The translations under genes and the position numbers were made by a program. A stretch of 64,000 bases of DNA from contig OX422185.1 in assembly GCA_949130485.1 (NCBI GenBank), positions 3,022,304 through 3,086,303 on the forward strand, given 5' to 3'. The stretch comes from Agelas oroides. Lineage: Eukaryota > Porifera > Demospongiae > Agelasida > Agelasidae. The notes beneath the pieces are model-generated. The model worked only from the letters and a program-made list of their open reading frames with translations, did not search any database and was not told where the DNA came from. Below are positions 58,427 through 64,000 of this stretch, one piece after another; position 1 is the first letter of the stretch, and each line of letters begins with the position of its first letter.

Positions 58427-61400
58427 TCATGACTGGATGGTTTCACCAGAAAATTCCTTGAGTATCTCATCAATTGCCTCATCTTCTTTTTCTTTCTTTT
58501 GCGTGTCGAGCATTAGACTTTCTAGCAACTGAAGCCTCTGAGTAAATATATCAATACCAATTTGTATCTTTCCTTCAAGACAAAGTTGTTTGCCCCACTT
58601 AGCATGTGCAAAAGCTTCAGAATACTTCTGCTTCCACAAAAACAAGTCACAAAGAGCACAATAGTATAGTGCAGCAAATGGATTGACTTGATTTGGCAAC
58701 ATATCCACAGATATCCTATTAAGACATTGTTCTGCTTTCTTAATATCGTCTTGACTAGGCTGCAATGCTTTTGGTGGAAGCTTATCTTCTATTATGAATG
58801 ATCTCAGGTGAAATGAAGCTTTTTCTGTAAGGAAAAGGAATAAGTCAGGCTGCTCATATTCCTCCATGAAATCTGCATGTTCAAGAAGTAAATCGTAATC
58901 TCCTTCAATCGACTTGTTCAGACTGCTCGTAGAAAAGCTCACATTTTGCATTCCTTGGGGTGTACTGAGTATTTTACGCCACTTTGCCATTAATCCTATA
59001 AAAAGAACCTGAGCTGTAATCTGTGAAGGTTCAGCGTTAGCCAATATTTCCCTTGCAGCTGAGATGTACTTTAATGCTTCATCGTCATGACCCTGGACGT
59101 ACTGCATACATCTCAAGTGTTTAAGGATCATTCCTTGTAACAACATACCATTTTGGCAATCCGACTGCAATGTTTCATTCAAAGCCGCTTGGAACAGTTT
59201 TTCACAACACTTGAACTCTTTAGGCTGTAGAATCCAAATGGAAGCTTCCCAGCATTTAGTTTTGATATCCAAATTGATACTTTGGCAGTCTATAATTCTT
59301 TTAGCCAGCTGGGGAATCTGATTTTTTTTGCAATGCAAATATAACTTCTTAAAGAGTTGTGTGAGATTGTCATACTGTCTAGTTGCTAGTCCACCAGTGA
59401 ACCTAACAAGAGGATGCTCTTTCACTCTTTCTGCTCCAGAGTAGGATTGATACTGGCTTCTGTCAATGATTCCCACAAAACATGTACAGTCAGCAGAGTG
59501 GTGAACATACTCAACCTCTTCTGAGTCCGCTATGGAGTGAACTGACAGGTGAATGACACAAACTGTACCAGGTTTGTGAAAAGAGAAGACAAGTGGTAGT
59601 TTGCCTTGCTTACATGGTTTGCTCTCCATGTGATATGGAGGATAAAAAAGTAAACCATGTCCATTACAAGATGAAACTTGAACTGCTATATAGCAGAATA
59701 ATGTCCTGCAATTGACTTCTAGAGGTTTCTCATCATGCAACAGTAGTACACAGTCGAGGGTTCGTTGTGTTCCGGCATCTACAATAGTCACAATGGGAGA
59801 AAACTGTTCATCTGGCCTTATCTCTCGTACATGAAATCCTTTCGGCATGGCAAATAGTTTTTGCAGAGGCTGATAGTTTGAAACCATTACCTGAAGGTTC
59901 TGAGGAAGGCTAAAAATATCCCTGGAATCATTTGATCCATGTCTTCTCTCAAATTGTCTTGAATGTAATGGTCTTTCAAGTTTCCTGTGGCTTTTGTCTC
60001 TATTTCTATCTGGCATTGACCTCTGTGTCACCAAGTACTTCTCAGTGATGACTAGTGCTAGAGTAAGTACAGCAACCGCAGCTGTGATACTGTATGGTGC
60101 TAGGCCAAGGTCCAGCTTCCACATGTCCAAAATAGACAACAGTAGCAATGTAACAGCGACTGCTACACTTGAGATCACTGAACCTTTCCCTAGAAAAGTA
60201 GCATGTGCCTTGTAAATTCTTGCCTTTGAAATAATTACACAACAATGCTTGTTGCATTTAGAAATGGTCTAAAATATACACATGCGTTGTTTCATATTTA
60301 CCCCCAATGCTAACATATACTGATACCATACTGTTCAGTGACAATGGTTCATTGCATTGCTGTGATGGTTATAGGTGGTAAAAATGACTGATATGGCAGA
60401 TTGTCATTGACACACAATCCAAGCTATTCAAAATCTTTCCCATGGTCTCTTGTTACTTTACTCAGTCATTCACTGCTAACACTGCATTAGCATCTCAACA
60501 ATCAAGACAACTTGCTTCTATGCTTGTTACCTGAGTTTGTCTGTTGAAGGGGAGAGGTGATCACCTCATAAAATTCACCAGATTGCAGAGAAGGTGGAGG
60601 AGGGGACAGGTACTCTGAGATGGTTGAGGAGGGAGGGTGATGACCTACCAAGAGATGACTAGCAGCTACTATACATGTGCATCTGATTAATATGCTTTTC
60701 AGCAGCAGGGAATGAGGTAGCTACATATTCCAACTAGGTATATGCTGCTGAGTTAACAATTGATAGATTACATAGACATACAGGTAGAGGTGAATTACAA
60801 GTATGTTTCGCTCAGCTAAATGTAGTCTGCATTTTGGTGTGAGACTATATCGGCAACAATTGAGGTCTGCCACTGTGCTTGTCCAGTGCTCATATATAGC
60901 TACGTAGGTCGTACAAGCAACCATTGAATTGTTCACAATGTTCAAACATTGGAAGGCATAGTTGAGTCAGAAGTGGTTATGCATGATTTACTAGGCCACA
61001 AATACACCTGTCATTATTGCCCTTCCTTATATATCGCCTGACAGCCATACAAACCAAGGCATCACTCAAATTTTGAAATGTGCTACTTCCTGGGAAGAAG
61101 ACTAAAGCCCTAGAGCTGCACATGAAATTGTGCTCATGATCATGACAAGTACTTAGACTTACAGCCTAGATAATACTACAGAGACAAATAGAGTCTATAA
61201 CTAAGTTGACCCATGTCTAGTGTAAGCAAAGAAGGTAGTCAGCTTTTCAAGGCAGGACGTTTATATGATTCTGTACTTTTTAGCAAAACTTTTTCATGCA
61301 ACAGTCATCGTACATTGGGTCAGGCTCTTGATGCTTTCCATCTCTAGCTTTAGCATGTTCCTAAGGCTTGCTCCCCATGTATACAGCTCTTCTATAATTC

Positions 61401-61878
61401 TAAATGCGGATAGCATTGTGCTCAAGCAGTTGCTCATTGGGTAAATTTCAAAGCTCTTTTCCAAGTCACTTCAGGCATGGTTTCCGATTTTGTTCTATTC
61501 CATTTCATTTTGTTTCACTGCTACAGTTGAGTGGTGCCTTTGATTTGTATGATTGCAAGGCTACAAGTACTATAGGCATACCTCCAGCTTGATGCCTCCT
61601 AGCTATGTCTCTTGCTTGTGCCATGTTTGCTCCACCTGCAGGGTCACTCACTGCCTCTACGAACCATCGCCATGTTGGTTCACCAAACCTTTTCACATTG
61701 TAGTTCCTATTTAGCCACTCAGTTACCACCAAATTCAGGCAAGCAGTAGGGTCGCCATTCTTGCATGTGTTAATGCCATCCAAGATGTTAGTTTTTAGTC
61801 TCAGAGCAATACCAATGCTCCTCCATTTTGCAGAAACTGGGCTTAGTTCCTTTCGCACATCAAAGAGGTCATCAAGAT
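58427..61878 (-). CDS. Gene F: death domain, membrane hairpin and helical repeat protein
   Basis: Minus-strand exons 61878-61582 (297 nt, same length as in gene A), 60644-60531 (114 nt) and 60189-58427, with phases 1, 1 throughout. The first coding exon was not found. Exon 1 shown is a death domain (DDLFDVRKELSPVSAKWRSI, FGEPTWRWFVEAV). Exon 2 is a proline-rich linker (YLSPPPPSLQSGEF). Exon 3 opens with two hydrophobic segments (SSVAVAVTLLLLSIL and YSITAAVAVLTLALVI) that could form a membrane hairpin. Then come a basic stretch, a beta-like segment (FHKPGTVCVIHLSVHSIADS) and about 330 residues of helical, TPR-like sequence (DDEALKYISAAREILANAEP, LYYCALCDLFLWKQKYSEAF) ending EFSGETIQS. About 724 residues are visible. 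A membrane-anchored death-domain scaffold is the best guess; the long part matches no family I can name. Confidence 0.72.
60190..60530 (-). other. Intron of gene F
   Basis: No coding signal; donor at 60530 (cag|gtaaca) and acceptor at 60190 (ttttctag). Confidence 0.55.
60645..61581 (-). other. Intron of gene F
   Basis: No domain-bearing frame. Donor gag|gtatgc at 61581, acceptor cttggtag at 60645. Confidence 0.5.
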
Positions 61879-62250
61879 CTGGGTGAGGCATGGTAAACAT
61901 TATCACTATAACATGCATGTATGCTTGCTGGTACTCAGGGGAGTTAAGGACTGGGTGCACATTAAAACAGCAAAAATGATGCAGGATTTCAACTGCTTTT
62001 GTAACTTTAGATATGAATCGCAAACTTTTGCTTATATTCATAATTAAAGCTGTTTACCTTTTTACATTACACAACAAGATAATTAGCCACGCCCACTTTG
62101 TTGTTTACATGTTGTGGCAGCCAAGCAATTTTTTTCGCGGATGAATGCAGACGTTCTCATCGTCGTAGTAAGGTACTCGGTTGGTACTCTTAGTACACCA
62201 GTTGGCAAACCAGTTCGCAAACCAGTTCAACTTGTGCAACGGTCGTAAAG

Positions 62251-62976
62251 CAGTGGCGTAGCCAAGCTGGGGCACACTGGGGCACGTGCCCTAGCAAATT
62301 ATCGGGGCGGCGCAGTATCGTACGAGTCTCATACGCTCATCATGCGCGAGTTTGCCGTAATTTCGCCACGCGTAGCGCGGTGGCGAATTTTTTCAAAATG
62401 TACACCTTTAGACTGCAAAATAAAGCTTTTTTTCAAGGGTATAAGCTTTCAGACCTTCCCAACCGTCCAGTAAAATATTTGGAAAACGGTAAGATTATAC
62501 GTACTGGCTTCGTCGTCGTTCCCAGGTGACCGCCCAGCTTTCGTCGCTTGTAGTATAGTCTCTGTGAAAATGTGCATTAGCCCCGTACCAAGCGATCTCA
62601 CCGCCAAGATTTTGGTTGCTTTATAGTGTACTTTAAGCGGAAATGTACGCCGGTAACTGCATGCATATGAGACTGATGCAACAAAGAGGTTGGGCTTGTT
62701 CCCAGGAACGAGGTTAGCTTTAGCTGTTAGTAACCTATAGCAGGTTATGAATATTAATTTACGGCCTAAAAAGTGTAGCGGCCAAAGCCGCTACGGTCGC
62801 TACGGTTCCTACGCCACTGCCTCAGAACCGACCTGGGAGGCTGTAAATTCCAAAAGTTTCTGGGGAAGGATGCCCCCAGACCCCTTAAAAGGTTCTGCAC
62901 TTCGCGCAGAAGTTCGTACAAACGTAGTGTGCCCATGCTGTGCCCTAGCATCGGCGATGTCCTGGCTACGCCACTG
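62251..62976. mobile_element. hAT-type MITE
   Basis: Inverted ends cagtggcgtagcca / tggctacgccactg with a perfect 8-bp target duplication tcgtaaag at 62243-62250 and 62977-62984. An inner ttcctacgccactg near 62810 looks like the end of a second, older copy. No transposase. Confidence 0.9.
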
Positions 62977-62984
62977 TCGTAAAG

Positions 62985-63582
62985 GCCTAACTTCCTGTCC
63001 AAACAGTAACATCCGGTCGCTATTAGCGACGATATCTCGGTGACGTTAGGTGGGCGACTCTTCCAACTCGCACAAATCAACAGGGAAAGTATCTCACGTT
63101 TGACACGACCTACACCCTACGGCTGGAAAAATTCCGCCTGGGATTTTGTCTTCTTCCAGCCGGCCATTTTTATACCGCGAAGAGACATGATTACATTCTT
63201 GTCACATGATTCGCGCACAAGTGATGACAAGGTAGAAGTGAGTTGCCAGTTGATACTTCGGTGTGCCGATGATCTAGCCTAGCTAGCTTGGATACACAAC
63301 GAGGCAGTGAGATGTAAGCCAGGCCCTCGTTTGCTCCCATGCATGACTCCTGATTGTGATCTCGTTGGAAGGGTGGTAGTCTCGCGTACTTCTCAGGAGC
63401 GGCTAAGAGTCTAGTATCCAGCGGCTGGGCAGTTAGTACCGCTATTGGGCGTCCAAAGAACTGTCATGCACGGATATTAGACAGCATGTCTGGAGACCTC
63501 AGCTCTTCAATGCAGTGTCAGCTGGCAAAGATCTATTGTGTCACATGGAAATCAGATACCATCCGAGTGGAGTTTTCACCAG
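62985..63582. other. Stretch without recognisable gene
   Basis: Nothing supported. The missing first exon of gene F could lie here or beyond the window. Confidence 0.3.
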
Positions 63583-64000
63583 TTTTTTTTTTTTTTGTTT
63601 GTTTGTTTATAAAACTTTATGTCACATAGACAAGGGATACACGTAAATAGCAAGCTGCTAATACAAGACATGACTCCCAAAAAATAATAACTACAACAGA
63701 TAGGTTAAGACAAGACAAAACTACGAAGACAATGAGTAGTTCAAACTGTTTAAACTATTTCTAAAGGTGGCAAGTGAAGGAGCAGTGACAGTTGTAGGGT
63801 TTAAACTATTCATAGTTCAAATGAATAAAAATATGAGTTGGTATGTGCAAAAGGGTGAGAATGTTCTAAAAACAAGGGATGAAATCTATGGTGGCTACAA
63901 AATGTACTCAGAGCAAAAACACTACTATCAAAATAGCACAGGTTGTATATGATTCTGTATAAGAGACAGAGTCTAGCTTCCAATCTTCGGTGTTCTAGGG
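63583..64000 (-). mobile_element. 3' end of a minus-strand LINE
   Basis: On the minus strand the sequence ends tatgtgacataaagttttat, then (aaac)n and a long A run (63583-63611 on the plus strand as T). Upstream it reads TVTAPSLATFRNSLNSLNYS before a stop, resembling the C-terminal tail of the other two LINEs (DSVKLCSSISSFKRSLLYHF), with an internal stop a few codons earlier. The element continues past the window edge. Confidence 0.65.

Noticed and set aside
62121-62168. First coding exon of gene F (ATGAGAACGTCT... before gtaaac)
   Set aside because: Phase would fit, but the donor is weak, and nothing in genes A, C or D supports it.

Overview
The window looks like animal DNA, most likely from a demosponge. 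This is inference. The signs are intron-rich genes with tiny exons, a local expansion of death-domain genes, a DIRS-like retroelement, CR1/L2-type LINEs and a dense mix of short inverted-repeat transposons. No bacterial operon logic, rRNA or CRISPR is visible. About four fifths of the sequence is repeats, introns and relics.

Layout. 0.1-4.3 kb: a fossil DIRS-like element. 4.7-6.5 kb: a foldback element, CCAAT-box tandem repeats and a small MITE. 7.2-10.6 kb: a decayed LINE. 10.8-15.3 kb (minus): an intact five-exon gene encoding death domain, coiled coil and Kelch propeller, with a hAT-type MITE in one intron. 15.7-22.3 kb: MITEs only, one nested in another. 22.3-27.8 kb: a MULE transposase gene inside inverted repeats, a TA-flanked MITE and a 2.5 kb foldback. 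27.8-33 kb: a zinc-binding exon and a younger CR1/L2-type LINE whose 3' end is duplicated head to head. 33.7-34.3 kb: a minisatellite.

34.4-62 kb (minus) is the most interesting part: a cluster of related death-domain genes and their relics. Gene C (40.4-44.6 kb) is a broken copy, gene D (45.4-49.0 kb) joins a death domain to a cysteine-rich zinc finger, gene E (55.4-57.4 kb) is decayed, and gene F (58.4-61.9 kb) joins a death domain to a two-helix membrane hairpin and a long helical region. Genes C and D share a 7-nt first coding exon (ATGGCTG), a 33-nt second exon and the same intron phases; two further copies of the first exon stand alone. A segmental duplication (35.7-39.9 and 53.0-55.8 kb) links the copies, and only one of its halves carries an array of about fifty 25-bp repeats.

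49.5-53 kb holds a transposon family with TAGTCTCG ends and 9-bp target duplications; one member carries a RecQ-helicase-like exon and a zinc-binding exon facing each other. 57.6 kb has a tRNA-derived SINE, 62.3-63.0 kb a hAT MITE with a perfect 8-bp target duplication, and 63.6-64.0 kb the 3' end of another LINE.

How the genes may work together: death domains bind each other, so the Kelch, zinc-finger and membrane genes could be partners in one signalling or innate-immune network. That is inference from domain type and clustering. All coordinates, splice sites and alignments were made by eye.
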